Of a stretch of 64,000 bases of DNA, positions 14,650-22,823 are shown piece by piece; positions within the stretch are counted from its first letter, which is position 1, and every line of letters starts with the position of its first letter. Both the position numbers and the translations under genes were made by a program. A model generated the notes under the pieces. It saw nothing but the letters and a program-made list of their open reading frames with translations, had not been told where the DNA came from and ran no database searches. The DNA comes from Lachnospiraceae bacterium. Its GTDB lineage: Bacteria > Bacillota > Clostridia > Lachnospirales > Lachnospiraceae. The stretch lies in the NCBI GenBank assembly GCA_030825115.1, contig JAPJQL010000005.1:68567-132566 (forward strand). The letters are read 5' to 3'.

Positions 14650-16089
14650 TCATGCCTCAAATGATTCTTCGAACACTACCGGTTCCGTATTTTGCGCCTT
14701 TTGGCCGAAGCAGGAGTAAAGGAAAACTCCCAGACAGACAGCCGCAAACAAAAGGCCTGCCGGATATGCGAAAGCGGTGGAGAGCTGGAAGCCTTCCTTG
14801 GCCATCAGGATATAGGTGCAGGAGACCGCCGACATAAACGTTGCTGGAAGGGCGGTGATCCAATAGAACCTTTTCCTGCGGAACAGGTATACACTTGCAG
14901 ACCACAGGGCGATCATCGCCAGCGTCTGGTTGCTCCAGGAGAAGTATCTCCAGATAACCTGCACATCGATCTGGGTCAGGACTGCGCCTACTCCCAATAA
15001 CGGGATGGTCAGCATCAGGCGGTTCTTAATGGGCTTTTGATCCACCTTGAACCAGTCAGCCAGAGTCAGACGGGCGCTTCGGTATGCCGTATCTGCCGAA
15101 GAGATCGGGCAGGCGATGACGCCGACCATCGCGATGACTGCGCCTACCGGTCCAAGCAGGGAGAAGCAGATTTCATATACGACTGCCGACTGTCCGCCGG
15201 TCAGCGCTTCGGCAAGACCGCCGGTGCCGTTGTAAAATGCCACGCCGGCTGCTGCCCAGATGAGTGCGATCACGCCCTCTGCAACCATCGCCCCGTAGAA
15301 GACCTGACGCCCTTTGCGCTCGTTGGTCAGGCAGCGGGCCATCAGCGGAGACTGGGTTGCATGGAATCCGGAGATTGCGCCGCAGGCCACGGAGATGAAC
15401 ATGGTCGGCCAGATCGGGGTGTTGGACGGATGCAGGTTGGCAAGCGTTATCTCAGGGATGTGGTAGCCGCCCAGGATGATTGCGCCGCCTACGCCGAGGG
15501 CCATCACGATCAGGCAGAGGCCAAAGATCGGGTAAACTTTTCCAATTACCTTGTCAATCGGAACAAACGTTGCGATAAAATAATAGATCAGTACGACAGC
15601 CAGCCAGAATTTTGCGTCCAGTAACTGCGGGGTCAGCATTGCAAGAAGGTTTGCCGGTCCGGTGGAGAAGGTGACGCCGACCAGGACAAGAAGCACTACG
15701 GAAAATACACGCATAACCTGTTTCATGCCGTTGCCAAGATACATTCCGGTCAGCTCCGAAACGCTTGCACCTTTGTGGCGCATGGACATCATGCCTACCA
15801 TATAGTCATGTACGCCGCCGCCGAGCAGGGTGCCGAATGTGATCCATAAAAATACGCTTGGTCCCCAGACTGCGCCCGCGAGAGCGCCGAAGATCGGACC
15901 GAGACCGGCGATGTTCAAAAGCTGAATCAGAAAGATTCGTGCGGTTCCCATCGGCACATAATCGGTGCCGTCTGTCATCGCCAGTGCCGGCGTCTTTCTG
16001 TCGTCAGGACCAAAGACTTTCTCTGTCACTTTGCTGTAAATCCCAAACCCAACGATCAAAATAGCTAAACAAACAAAAAAACTTACCAT
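14650..16089 (-). CDS. cstA: CstA/BtsT-type pyruvate or peptide transporter (carbon starvation family)
   Basis: This 479-residue integral membrane protein belongs to the CstA family, with many hydrophobic helices and the signatures FGPDDRKTPALAMTDGTDYVP, QLLNIAGLGPIFGALAGAVWG and ACPISSADTAYRSARL. The short form of about 480 residues, instead of about 700 in E. coli CstA, is the Gram-positive version. In E. coli the related BtsT imports pyruvate with protons and is induced by the LytS/LytTR-type BtsSR system, which matches the two neighbours here. ATG at 16089 is preferred because AGGAGG lies eight bases before it. Two LytTR-like sites lie upstream. Confidence 0.85.
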   Translation of the reverse strand: MVSFFVCLAILIVGFGIYSKVTEKVFGPDDRKTPALAMTDGTDYVPMGTARIFLIQLLNIAGLGPIFGALAGAVWGPSVFLWITFGTLLGGGVHDYMVGMMSMRHKGASVSELTGMYLGNGMKQVMRVFSVVLLVLVGVTFSTGPANLLAMLTPQLLDAKFWLAVVLIYYFIATFVPIDKVIGKVYPIFGLCLIVMALGVGGAIILGGYHIPEITLANLHPSNTPIWPTMFISVACGAISGFHATQSPLMARCLTNERKGRQVFYGAMVAEGVIALIWAAAGVAFYNGTGGLAEALTGGQSAVVYEICFSLLGPVGAVIAMVGVIACPISSADTAYRSARLTLADWFKVDQKPIKNRLMLTIPLLGVGAVLTQIDVQVIWRYFSWSNQTLAMIALWSASVYLFRRKRFYWITALPATFMSAVSCTYILMAKEGFQLSTAFAYPAGLLFAAVCLGVFLYSCFGQKAQNTEPVVFEESFEA

Positions 16090-16116
16090 ATACACTACCT
16101 CCTGTATGATTTGTAT

Positions 16117-16143
16117 AAAGCATATTGGAATATGCTCTTAATT
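16117..16143 (-). promoter_or_regulatory. Probable cstA promoter -10 and leader hairpin
   Basis: On the leftward strand TATAAT is seen at 16143-16138, but its -35 region is poor, consistent with dependence on an activator. The leader then contains a perfect 7-bp inverted repeat (AGCATAT and ATATGCT). Confidence 0.5.
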
Positions 16144-16178
16144 ATAGCGAAAAACTGACAAAAGAAAATGTTTTTTGC

Positions 16179-16208
16179 ATAAACGGTAGTGTGAGGTGTA
16201 TAAACGGC
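16179..16208 (-). promoter_or_regulatory. Two direct LytTR-type binding sites, 21 bp apart
   Basis: ACCGTTTAT and GCCGTTTAT occur on the leftward strand at 16187-16179 and 16208-16200. The first fits the LytTR consensus [TA][AC][CA]GTTN[AG][TG] exactly and the second differs at one position. Their spacing is exactly 21 bases, two helical turns. They lie about 90-120 bases upstream of the cstA start and downstream of the response-regulator gene. Confidence 0.7.
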
Positions 16209-16245
16209 ATGGATGAGGGAACTTTCGTCAGCTTCCTAAAATCAT

Positions 16246-16956
16246 TCAGACGCCGAGGAGCTGACGCAGGTTTTTTACCTTATCCCGGCTGACAGGCAGA
16301 ATATTCTGTTCAAATCCCTGCATCCTCAGGGCGAGGCTGTTGTTTGCCCAGGGAAACATCTCCGAGATGTAGTTGAGGTTCACCAAAAAGCTTTTGTGGA
16401 TCCGAAAGAAACCGTGAGGAATCAGCCGTTTTTCAAATTCGCCGAGGAGCTGGTTTTCGGTGTAATCTCCGCAGGTGGTGTGGATGACGCAGCCCCTGCC
16501 CTCGGTTTCCAGATAGACGATCTGATGGATATCCAGCAGCAGGATCTTGCGGTTGGTATTGATGGCAAGCTTTTCAGAGGACAGGGCCGCTGCCGGTTTT
16601 GCATCTTCATGGCATTTTTCCAAAACGCGGCGGACGCGGTCCGGGTCAAACGGCTTTAGGATATAGTTGTCCACGCCCAGCTCAAACGCCTTGACGGCAT
16701 ATTGGGAGTAGGCGGTGGCAAAGACGATCCGCGCATCGGGCAGGATCTTTTTTGCCGCGGCCGCCAGCGTGGTTCCTTCCATATCATTCAGATTGATATC
16801 GAGGAACAGCAAGTCAAAAGGCCGAAGGCTGATCAGCTCAAGGCCGGAGGCTCCGCTGTCGGCTTCTTCGATCACGCTGTCGGGATAAACTTCCAGAATC
16901 TGGTGGATCAGCTCCCTGCGTGCGGGTCGTTCGTCGTCTATGACTGCTATTCTCAT
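16246..16956 (-). CDS. LytTR-family response regulator (BtsR/YpdB-like)
   Basis: This 236-residue protein has a receiver domain (MRIAVIDDERPARRELIHQI with acidic DDE, LLFLDINLNDMEG giving the phosphoacceptor Asp, and FATAYSQYAVKAFELGVDNY ending in the KPF switch region). A LytTR DNA-binding domain follows from about residue 130 (LLDIHQIVYLETEGRGCVIH, then HGFFRIHKSFLVNLNYI). Its stop lies before the cstA operon, and its start overlaps the kinase gene by four bases. It most likely binds the 21-bp-spaced repeats at 16179-16208 and turns on cstA. Confidence 0.9.
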   Translation of the reverse strand: MRIAVIDDERPARRELIHQILEVYPDSVIEEADSGASGLELISLRPFDLLFLDINLNDMEGTTLAAAAKKILPDARIVFATAYSQYAVKAFELGVDNYILKPFDPDRVRRVLEKCHEDAKPAAALSSEKLAINTNRKILLLDIHQIVYLETEGRGCVIHTTCGDYTENQLLGEFEKRLIPHGFFRIHKSFLVNLNYISEMFPWANNSLALRMQGFEQNILPVSRDKVKNLRQLLGV

Positions 16957-18722
16957 GTGGACTCCTCCTTTGTATCGGTGTCGGAAATCTGTCTGGAATC
17001 TGCGTGGAGATCCCCATTTCTGACTATTTCTGTGCCTGTCCTTGCCGGTTCTGCCGGAATCAGGAACGATACCCTGGAACCTTTCGGTGAACTGTCGATG
17101 ACAAGCCCATACTTTTCTCCGTAGATGCTCTTCAGCCGCTTGTGTACATTTTCGAGACCGATGCCCTTCATGGGTTTGCCGCTGTAGAGCTGGTCGATGA
17201 TCTCTTGTGGAAAACCAGAACCGTGGTCGCTTACGGAAATTTCAATCCCGTCTGCTGTCTGTGCGGCGTTGATTCCGACATACCGGAGACCGGACGGCTC
17301 GGCTCCGTACCGGACGGCATTTTCGACTAAGGGCTGCAGGATAAAAGACGGCACCATGCAGTTGGTATCTTCACTGACCTGGATATCCACCTGCAGCTTT
17401 TCCTCAAAACGGGCTTTTTCCAGTTCCAGATAGCTGGATACGTGGTAAAGTTCCGTGTGCAGGTTCAGCATATAGCGGTCGTTTTCCAGTGTCTGGCGAT
17501 AGTAAGAGGAGAGGGTGAGGATCAGTTCTCTTGCGCGGTCCGGGTTTTCCCGGCAGACATAGGCGATCGTGTTCAGCGCATTGTATAAAAAGTGCGGATT
17601 CACCTGGGACTGCAGCGCTTTGAGCTCCGCCTTTCTGCGCAGCCGTTTCTGATAATCCAGATCGGAAAGCTCCAATTGGGTGGAAAACAGCCTGGCAAGT
17701 TCTCCTGCGAAGCTGACGGTGGCCTGTGTGGAAGAATGCCACTGTTTTTTGACCACCATAGTCAGGCTGCCCACCGGTTTGTCCATCTCGATCAAAGGAG
17801 CGACAATGACAGCGTGGTTTTTCAGAACAGGGCTGAGCGGAGGGTTTTCTTCACCCGGCATGAATGTGGTTACCTGCCTGTTTTGGATGGATGCACAGAC
17901 CGCAGAAAGGGCCTCATCGGCATGTATCCTGCTTTGCTGTTCCTCCGGGCAGACGGCGATCATCCCCTGATGGTCGGTGATCATGACCAGGGAGCAGGGA
18001 AAGGATTTGTAGATGATATTCACCGTTTCCTGCATATCTTTTACACTGTACAGACCCTGGCGGAGATGGGGCAGGCATTTGTCCGCAATGTTCAGTGCAA
18101 GGCGCATCTTGCCTGCAATCTCGCTGTCTTCTTCCAAAAACACCATATTGAAGGTGGCGATAAAGATGACCATGCCAAGTGCATTCATGATGATCATCGG
18201 AAATGCGATGATCTTTACCAAAGCCAGCGCCGCCTCAAACGGTTTTGATATCAGCAGGATGATGGCCATCTGACCGACCTCGGCAAGCACGGTAATCAAA
18301 AATATGCCGGTGTTATCCAGTTTTCCCTGTCGGAACCGTTTGGAAAAAGACGCGCCGATAAGGCCTTCCACAAAGGTGGAGACAGCGCAGGAGACGGCAG
18401 TGAAGCCGCCGATATCAAAGAGGTAGCGGTGGCAGCCGCCGATCAGGGCCGCTCCGATCCCGACTTGCGGACCACCGAGCAGACCGGCAGCGAGCACGCC
18501 GATGACACGGGTGTTGACGATGGCGCCGTTTGCCTTGATCCCGGTATAGGTTGAGATGATGCTGACTGAGCCAAAGATCAGCGCAAGGGCGATCCGGCTG
18601 CCCGGGGAATGCGGTCCGTCCAGGAACATGCGGCGGACCACCGGAAACTTGGTCAGCAGGGTGGCGATCAGCACCAGCAGACCGATATTGAGCAGAAGGC
18701 TGAAAAACATGGTATTGGCCAT
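16953..18722 (-). CDS. LytS-family sensor histidine kinase (BtsS-like)
   Basis: This protein of about 589 residues starts at ATG 18722 (MANTMFFSLLLNIGLLVLIA) with GGGGAGGACAG upstream. Residues 1-190 form a 5TM_5TMR_LYT membrane sensor (AAGLLGGPQVGIGAALIGGC). A GAF-like domain (ITDHQGMIAVCPEEQQ) follows, then the phospho-acceptor LQSQVNPHFLYNALNTIAYV and an HATPase domain (PSFILQPLVENAVRYG, then SVSDHGSGFPQE). E. coli BtsS of this family binds pyruvate. It is translation-coupled to the LytTR regulator, and both precede the CstA-type transporter, so it likely senses extracellular pyruvate or a related carbon signal. Confidence 0.9.
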   Translation of the reverse strand: MANTMFFSLLLNIGLLVLIATLLTKFPVVRRMFLDGPHSPGSRIALALIFGSVSIISTYTGIKANGAIVNTRVIGVLAAGLLGGPQVGIGAALIGGCHRYLFDIGGFTAVSCAVSTFVEGLIGASFSKRFRQGKLDNTGIFLITVLAEVGQMAIILLISKPFEAALALVKIIAFPMIIMNALGMVIFIATFNMVFLEEDSEIAGKMRLALNIADKCLPHLRQGLYSVKDMQETVNIIYKSFPCSLVMITDHQGMIAVCPEEQQSRIHADEALSAVCASIQNRQVTTFMPGEENPPLSPVLKNHAVIVAPLIEMDKPVGSLTMVVKKQWHSSTQATVSFAGELARLFSTQLELSDLDYQKRLRRKAELKALQSQVNPHFLYNALNTIAYVCRENPDRARELILTLSSYYRQTLENDRYMLNLHTELYHVSSYLELEKARFEEKLQVDIQVSEDTNCMVPSFILQPLVENAVRYGAEPSGLRYVGINAAQTADGIEISVSDHGSGFPQEIIDQLYSGKPMKGIGLENVHKRLKSIYGEKYGLVIDSSPKGSRVSFLIPAEPARTGTEIVRNGDLHADSRQISDTDTKEEST

Positions 18723-18811
18723 AAACTGTCCTCCCCAATTCATTCGTAATGTTTCATAGGGGTATTATATCAAAGATAGCGGTAAAATGGAAAGGAATCT
18801 TGGAAAACCAG

Positions 18812-18840
18812 TTGCATTTATGAAAAAAATATGATATGAT
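18812..18840 (+). promoter_or_regulatory. Promoter of tRNA-Gln
   Basis: TTGCAT (18812-18817) and TATGAT (18835-18840) are separated by 17 bases and lie 35 bases before the tRNA. Confidence 0.6.
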
Positions 18841-18875
18841 TTCTCGTGCATTCGGTGCAGTTTATTTTATCTTTT

Positions 18876-18947
18876 TGGGCTATCGCCAAGCGGTAAGGCA
18901 CAGGACTTTGACTCCTGCATTCGTTGGTTCGAATCCAACTAGCCCAG
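18876..18947 (+). tRNA. tRNA-Gln (anticodon UUG)
   Basis: The sequence folds as a complete tRNA: a 7-bp acceptor stem (TGGGCTA / TAGCCCA), a D-arm GCCAAGCGGTAAGGC, an anticodon stem CAGGA / TCCTG with loop CTTTGAC (anticodon TTG), and a T-arm GTTGG TTCGAAT CCAAC. A discriminator G follows, and the CCA end is not encoded, so it is added by the host. A strong hairpin terminator follows. Confidence 0.95.
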
Positions 18948-18960
18948 CTGGCAAAAGAGC

Positions 18961-19001
18961 AAAACGGGCATATCGTCAATCAGACGGTATGCCCGTTTTG
19001 T
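18961..19001 (+). terminator. Terminator after tRNA-Gln
   Basis: AAAACGGGCATA and TATGCCCGTTTT form a 12-bp stem followed by a T-containing tail (TTGTTG). Confidence 0.75.
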
Positions 19002-19027
19002 TGTGGTGTAAAAAAGTGGTTATTCAT

Positions 19028-19086
19028 TACATGAAAACTGCAGTTTGTGACAAAAGAACTTCAAACTGCAGGATACCGTATATAAT
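19028..19086 (+). promoter_or_regulatory. Inverted-repeat regulated promoter, copy 1
   Basis: CTGCAGTTTG (19038-19047) and CAAACTGCAG (19062-19071) are perfect inverted arms with a 14-base centre holding TGACAAAA. TATAAT is at 19081-19086, 10 bases after the right arm. The same unit with the same spacing is found at 20534-20592, before the next transcription unit. No good -35 box is present, so an activator is likely. Confidence 0.65.
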
Positions 19087-19144
19087 ACCCTCTGGTTTTA
19101 CACTGTAATTCAGACCGATAAGAGGAAAAAGGAGAAATGAAAAG

Positions 19145-19618
19145 ATGAAGAAATGGGATATTTTGGTAGATGGAAAGGCCTATAAAATAAAGGCCGGTGG
19201 CAGTAAGGTCATCGTAAATGATGAGAAAATCAAGTTAAAATCCCTGAATAACAGGAGGGAGGGAATGTTTCGTGTTTATGAGCTCCCGGTTGGCGACAAG
19301 ACAGCGGAACTTCACATAAACACCTTGTTAGGGAAGTTAGTGCTTGTCATGGATGGGAAAGACTGTGCTACAGGTGAGCAGTTTGTTCCGGTAAAGCTTC
19401 CTAAGTGGTCATATGTCTTTCTTGCACTGCACGGCCTTAATCTGGTTAATGGAGCCGTGGGAGCAGGTTTGGCCATACTGGGTATCGGAGCTACAATTTC
19501 AGTCAGCTCAAATCCCAGATTTTCTACAGTTTTTAAGGTGCTGTTCAATATTGGTATGGTGATATTGTCTGCGGCAGCTGTCTGGGGAGTTACCCTTTTC
19601 TTGCTGTCGATCCTGTAA
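19145..19618 (+). CDS. Small two-helix membrane protein of unknown function
   Basis: This 157-residue protein begins MKKWDILVDGKAYKIKAGGS, so the first 80 residues are a soluble beta-rich domain. This is followed by two membrane helices (YVFLALHGLNLVNGAVGAGLAI and VLFNIGMVILSAAAVWGVTLF). Its 3' neighbour is a DUF1189 protein. AAAAAGGAGAAA precedes the ATG. I do not recognise a family. It is the first gene of a unit driven by the CTGCAGTTTG-type inverted-repeat promoter, shared with the HU-SepF unit. Confidence 0.6.
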   Translation: MKKWDILVDGKAYKIKAGGSKVIVNDEKIKLKSLNNRREGMFRVYELPVGDKTAELHINTLLGKLVLVMDGKDCATGEQFVPVKLPKWSYVFLALHGLNLVNGAVGAGLAILGIGATISVSSNPRFSTVFKVLFNIGMVILSAAAVWGVTLFLLSIL

Positions 19619-19672
19619 CCGGAGAAACTGCGGTATGATCAGCAGGTTTTATGGCAGGGAGGAGGTGATTGG

Positions 19673-20518
19673 GTGAATATTTTTAAAGAATTGGTGCATT
19701 CCGTGTATGATTGTAAATCTTATGTCATGTTTATGAAGGACAGAAAACGGAAGACATTTTTGTATGCAATGATTCTTGTGGTCCTGTATTACGTGCTGTC
19801 AATCGGAATCCCGTTTATGCGTTTTCAGTTGGAAACAGGAGGGATCTTACATATCGCAGATGAGTATCTGCCTGATTTTAAGATTGAAAATGGAAAGGTC
19901 AAGGTTTTTGACGTTATAGAATATGAGGACGGCGATGTTTACGTGTCTGTCAATACATTGCCGGGAAATCGGATTGATGCAGGAGAGATGATGCAAAAGC
20001 TACACAGCTATTCCCAGGTGATTATTATGGATTCAGAGCAGCTTGTTTTACGGGATGGAAGCAGGGTGGAGACGATTTACTATAGGGATTTGAATCCTGG
20101 TCTGTACGTGACGAAGCAGTTGTTGTTGGAAACCGTCAGGCCCTATGTGAATACGATCATGACGGTCGGACTGGTTTTGGTGTTCTTGTTCATGACGGCG
20201 TCTTTTTTTCTTGGCGTGCTGACTGTGGCGCTGATTGGCATGGTGATAGCATCCTGTATGGATCATCCCATGACATTAGGAGAAGCTTATCAATTGGCTG
20301 TTTATACCAGGACGCTGCCGCTTATCATCAAAGCATTCGTATTGTTTCTGCCGATTTGGATTCCCATGTTTTTTATCATCAATTTCGGTATTTCGGCAGG
20401 CTTGTTTTGTGGAGCGGTCCGTGCGGTTAAGATGCAGGGGAAGAGTGAAAGTCCGCTGGAATTTTATTCGGAGAAGAGCGAATATGATTGGGAACGGAGA
20501 TGGAAAGCAGACGAATGA
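19673..20518 (+). CDS. DUF1189-family membrane protein
   Basis: This 281-residue protein starts at a GTG (MNIFKELVHSVYDCKSYVMF) with GGGAGGAGGTGATTGG upstream. It has an N-terminal helix (FLYAMILVVLYYVLSIGIPF), an extracytoplasmic domain of about 100 residues with alternating beta strands, and then three or four membrane helices (TVGLVLVFLFMTASFFLGVL, MTLGEAYQLAVYTRTLPLI, VLFLPIWIPMFFIINFGISA). The arrangement is that of DUF1189 (YhgE-unrelated) proteins of Firmicutes. Their job is unknown. It is co-transcribed with the membrane protein at 19145. Confidence 0.75.
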   Translation: MNIFKELVHSVYDCKSYVMFMKDRKRKTFLYAMILVVLYYVLSIGIPFMRFQLETGGILHIADEYLPDFKIENGKVKVFDVIEYEDGDVYVSVNTLPGNRIDAGEMMQKLHSYSQVIIMDSEQLVLRDGSRVETIYYRDLNPGLYVTKQLLLETVRPYVNTIMTVGLVLVFLFMTASFFLGVLTVALIGMVIASCMDHPMTLGEAYQLAVYTRTLPLIIKAFVLFLPIWIPMFFIINFGISAGLFCGAVRAVKMQGKSESPLEFYSEKSEYDWERRWKADE

Positions 20519-20533
20519 AATATGGTTATTTAT

Positions 20534-20592
20534 TACATTAAAACTGCAGTTTGTGACAAAAAAAGTGCAGACTGCAGAAAATCATATATAAT
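20534..20592 (+). promoter_or_regulatory. Inverted-repeat regulated promoter, copy 2
   Basis: CTGCAGTTTG (20544-20553) and CAGACTGCAG (20568-20577, one mismatch to the perfect arm) are spaced exactly as in copy 1 at 19038. TATAAT follows at 20587-20592. The 30 bases before the centre are nearly identical to copy 1. Confidence 0.65.
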
Positions 20593-20640
20593 GTCCCTAA
20601 AACAGAGGCGAGAAAGCTTATTCAGAAAAGTGGTGTAAAG

Positions 20641-21078
20641 GTGCGAAAGAAACAAAACGGTATGGATGAACTGAACATCGGAGTATTGGCAGATTTTACT
20701 TCTGTTTTATGGGATTACAGGAATATATTGCTGGAAATAACAATGCCGTGTACTTACACGATCAATGTCACACTTTTAAAAGATGCGGAGACCTGTCGGC
20801 GGGTCATGACTTTTTTGAAAGGGGGATATGATCTGCTGATTATTGACAGCGCCCGGTATGAACGGCAGGAGGATGAATTTCTGTATTTTTTACAAAAAAA
20901 AGCAGATTCTTTGCGGATTTTGGTCCGCCGGGGCAATGCCTTTTATTTGAGGAGGATTATGGAACATGGAGAAGAGCCGATTCAGCTGCTGGCTAAGAAT
21001 GGGCAGGGAAAGGTTCCGGAATTGCTGGCAGATGCGCTGAATCGGATTTATACGGAAAAATTACAGATTTGTACATAA
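20641..21078 (+). CDS. Unknown protein, possibly receiver-like, upstream of HU and SepF
   Basis: This 145-residue soluble protein begins with GTG at 20641, or more likely at ATG 20662 (MDELNIGVLADFTSVLWDYR). The body contains alternating strands and helices: INVTLLKDAETCRRVMTFLK, then YDLLIIDSARYERQEDE and LRILVRRGNAFYLRRIM. This is reminiscent of a degenerate response-regulator fold, but acidic triad residues are not obvious. It lies 13 bases upstream of the HU gene and is driven by the inverted-repeat promoter. I cannot assign a role. Confidence 0.55.
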   Translation: MRKKQNGMDELNIGVLADFTSVLWDYRNILLEITMPCTYTINVTLLKDAETCRRVMTFLKGGYDLLIIDSARYERQEDEFLYFLQKKADSLRILVRRGNAFYLRRIMEHGEEPIQLLAKNGQGKVPELLADALNRIYTEKLQICT

Positions 21079-21091
21079 GAAGGAGGATAAC

Positions 21092-21373
21092 ATGGATAAG
21101 AAGGGATTGACACAGGAGATTGCAAAAAGAACGGGGCTTTCAGAATCAGACAGCCAAAAGGCGTTAAAAGGACTTATGAGCGTGATTCAGGAAACGCTGG
21201 CAAAGGGCGATAAGATTCAGCTTGTCGGATTCGGCACATATGAGGTGAAGGAGCGTTCCGAGAGAGTTGGGAGAAATCCTCAGACGGGAGAAACCAAGAT
21301 GATTCCGGCAAAAAAGGTGCCGGTTTTTAAAGCAGGAAAACATCTGAAAGATATGGTGAATCAGAGAGTGTGA
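21092..21373 (+). CDS. hup: HU-family nucleoid protein
   Basis: This 93-residue protein begins MDKKGLTQEIAKRTGLSESD and carries the HU/IHF signature (DKIQLVGFGTYEVKERSERVG, then RNPQTGETKMIPAKKVPVFKAG). It dimerises, bends DNA and compacts the nucleoid. The ribosome site AAGGAGGAT precedes it. In this unit it follows an unknown gene and precedes sepF, an unusual pairing of nucleoid and division genes. Expression may be set by the inverted-repeat promoter at 20534. Confidence 0.93.
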   Translation: MDKKGLTQEIAKRTGLSESDSQKALKGLMSVIQETLAKGDKIQLVGFGTYEVKERSERVGRNPQTGETKMIPAKKVPVFKAGKHLKDMVNQRV

Positions 21374-21450
21374 CAGAACGGATATTAGTGGTTGGGAAGA
21401 GATAGAGAATGCTCTACCTTTTTCTTTGGGCAGAAAGGAGAGCAGAGGAA

Positions 21451-21858
21451 ATGGGTTTGGTTCAGCATATGATCGACAGGATGCAGATGACTTACCAGGA
21501 TGACTTTGATGAGGACGACGAGGATGATGAGCTTGACGAACGTCCTGCCTTTTTAGACCATTTTAAAGGGATTACGGGCAGCCGGAGTGAAGGAGTCCGG
21601 TCCATGCGGATCGTTTTGGTTCATGCAGTATCGATCGAGGACTCCAAAGAGATATGCGACCAGATCCTGATGGGGAATGCTGTTGTCATCAATATGGAGA
21701 GAGCTTCAGAAGAGCAGAAATCCAGAATTATAGATTTTATTTCGGGGGCGGTGTACGGATTGAATGGAAGCATATTATCGATTTCCCGGTCAATATATGC
21801 GGCCGCTTCCGAAGCGGTTCATCTGTTTGACAGAAGTGAAGAAATGATTGGAAAATAA
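21451..21858 (+). CDS. sepF: SepF-like cell division protein
   Basis: This 135-residue protein starts at ATG 21451 (MGLVQHMIDRMQMTYQDDFD) after AAAGGAG, with an acidic linker (DEDDEDDELDERP). The SepF core follows at about 50-135 (VRSMRIVLVHAVSIEDSKEI, GNAVVINMERASEEQKSRII, SGAVYGLNGSILSISRSIYA). SepF binds FtsZ and tethers it to the membrane through an N-terminal amphipathic helix, here visible in the first 15 residues. An ORP-like MinD-ATPase cluster lies just downstream. Confidence 0.85.
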   Translation: MGLVQHMIDRMQMTYQDDFDEDDEDDELDERPAFLDHFKGITGSRSEGVRSMRIVLVHAVSIEDSKEICDQILMGNAVVINMERASEEQKSRIIDFISGAVYGLNGSILSISRSIYAAASEAVHLFDRSEEMIGK

Positions 21859-22060
21859 AGGATTTTGGATTGGAGATATTGGAAGAGTGAGAACCTGTTT
21901 TGATTTAAATGACCCGGTGAAATACTTTTTCTCCTTAAATGCCAGCAATAGCTTTATATGAGAACGGCTCTGCCGGTTCGGAGTGATTCCGTGAACCGTC
22001 ACCGTGAACCGTCGGGGCTTTTTGTTATTGACATATGACAATAACAGGCGTATGATGGTG
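21859..22060 (+). promoter_or_regulatory. Regulated promoter with palindrome before the ORP-like cluster
   Basis: TTGACA (22028-22033) and TATGAT (22051-22056) are spaced by 17 bases. A long palindrome-like element, GTTATTG and CAATAAC around CATATG (22024-22045), covers the -35. A tandem CCGTGAACCGTC repeat (21988-22014) with a weak stem CGGTTC / GAACCG is seen upstream and probably ends the preceding unit. Confidence 0.6.
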
Positions 22061-22097
22061 ATATAGGCAGGAAAAATCTGACGAGGAGGTGTATATC

Positions 22098-22823
22098 GTG
22101 CCGAGACCCAGAAAATGCAGAAAGGTTTGCCAAATGCCTGCTACACGGGAGTTTCATCCGGTGGGGGTGTCCCGGGGGGAATCAATGGTATTCCTTTCCG
22201 TGGATGAATACGAGGCCATCCGCCTGATCGACAAACAGGGTTTTTCTCAGGAAGAATGTGCAAGCTACATGCAGGTTGCCCGGACAACGGTACAGATGAT
22301 ATACAACTCCGCCCGGAAGAAAGTGGCGGAAGCCCTGGTGGATGGCCTGCCGTTGCGGATTGAAGGCGGGGACTACCGCCTGTGTGACGGGCAGGAAGAG
22401 TATTGCGGGTGCGGCGGCTGCAGGAAGCACCGCTGCGGTCAGATGATAACGAAATATGAGGAGGATGGACATATGAGGATTGCTGTTCCGTTGGATGAAA
22501 ATAAGCAGGATGTCTGTATCGTACTGGCTCGGGCTCCTTACTTTCTTTTTAAAGATGAAGCAGCCGAAACGATTGTGGAGAATCCCGCCGCCCAGGCTCA
22601 CGGCGGAGCCGGGGTGCAGGCTGCCCAATTCCTGGCAGATAATGAAGTGAATATCTTGATCACTGTCCGCTGCGGGCAGAATGCAGCGGATGTATTTGCT
22701 GCCGCAGGTATGAAGATTTACAAATCGGTAAACAAAGCGGCGGCAGACGACCTGAAGGATCTGGCAGATGGGAAACTGGAGGAACTGACACACTTCCACG
22801 CCGGTTTCCACGGAGTACAATGA
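22098..22823 (+). CDS. DUF134 DNA-binding protein fused to a NifX/NifB-like domain
   Basis: This 241-residue protein starts at GTG 22098 (MPRPRKCRKVCQMPATREFH) after GAGGAGGTG. Residues 1-110 are DUF134, with a helix-turn-helix (EAIRLIDKQGFSQEECASYM, then TVQMIYNSARKKV) and a Cys-rich stretch (CDGQEEYCGCGGCRKHRC). Residues 125-240 are a dinitrogenase iron-molybdenum cofactor-binding (NifX/NafY-like) domain (MRIAVPLDENKQDVCIVLAR, FKDEAAETIVENPAAQAHGG). The fusion suggests a redox- or metal-cofactor-responsive transcription factor. The palindrome at 22024-22045 is a probable own operator. The stop overlaps the next gene by four bases. Confidence 0.85.
   Translation: MPRPRKCRKVCQMPATREFHPVGVSRGESMVFLSVDEYEAIRLIDKQGFSQEECASYMQVARTTVQMIYNSARKKVAEALVDGLPLRIEGGDYRLCDGQEEYCGCGGCRKHRCGQMITKYEEDGHMRIAVPLDENKQDVCIVLARAPYFLFKDEAAETIVENPAAQAHGGAGVQAAQFLADNEVNILITVRCGQNAADVFAAAGMKIYKSVNKAAADDLKDLADGKLEELTHFHAGFHGVQ

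Noticed and set aside
18876..18947. tRNA-Gln as phage attachment site
   Set aside because: It lies over 4 kb from the integrase, with unrelated chromosomal genes in between.
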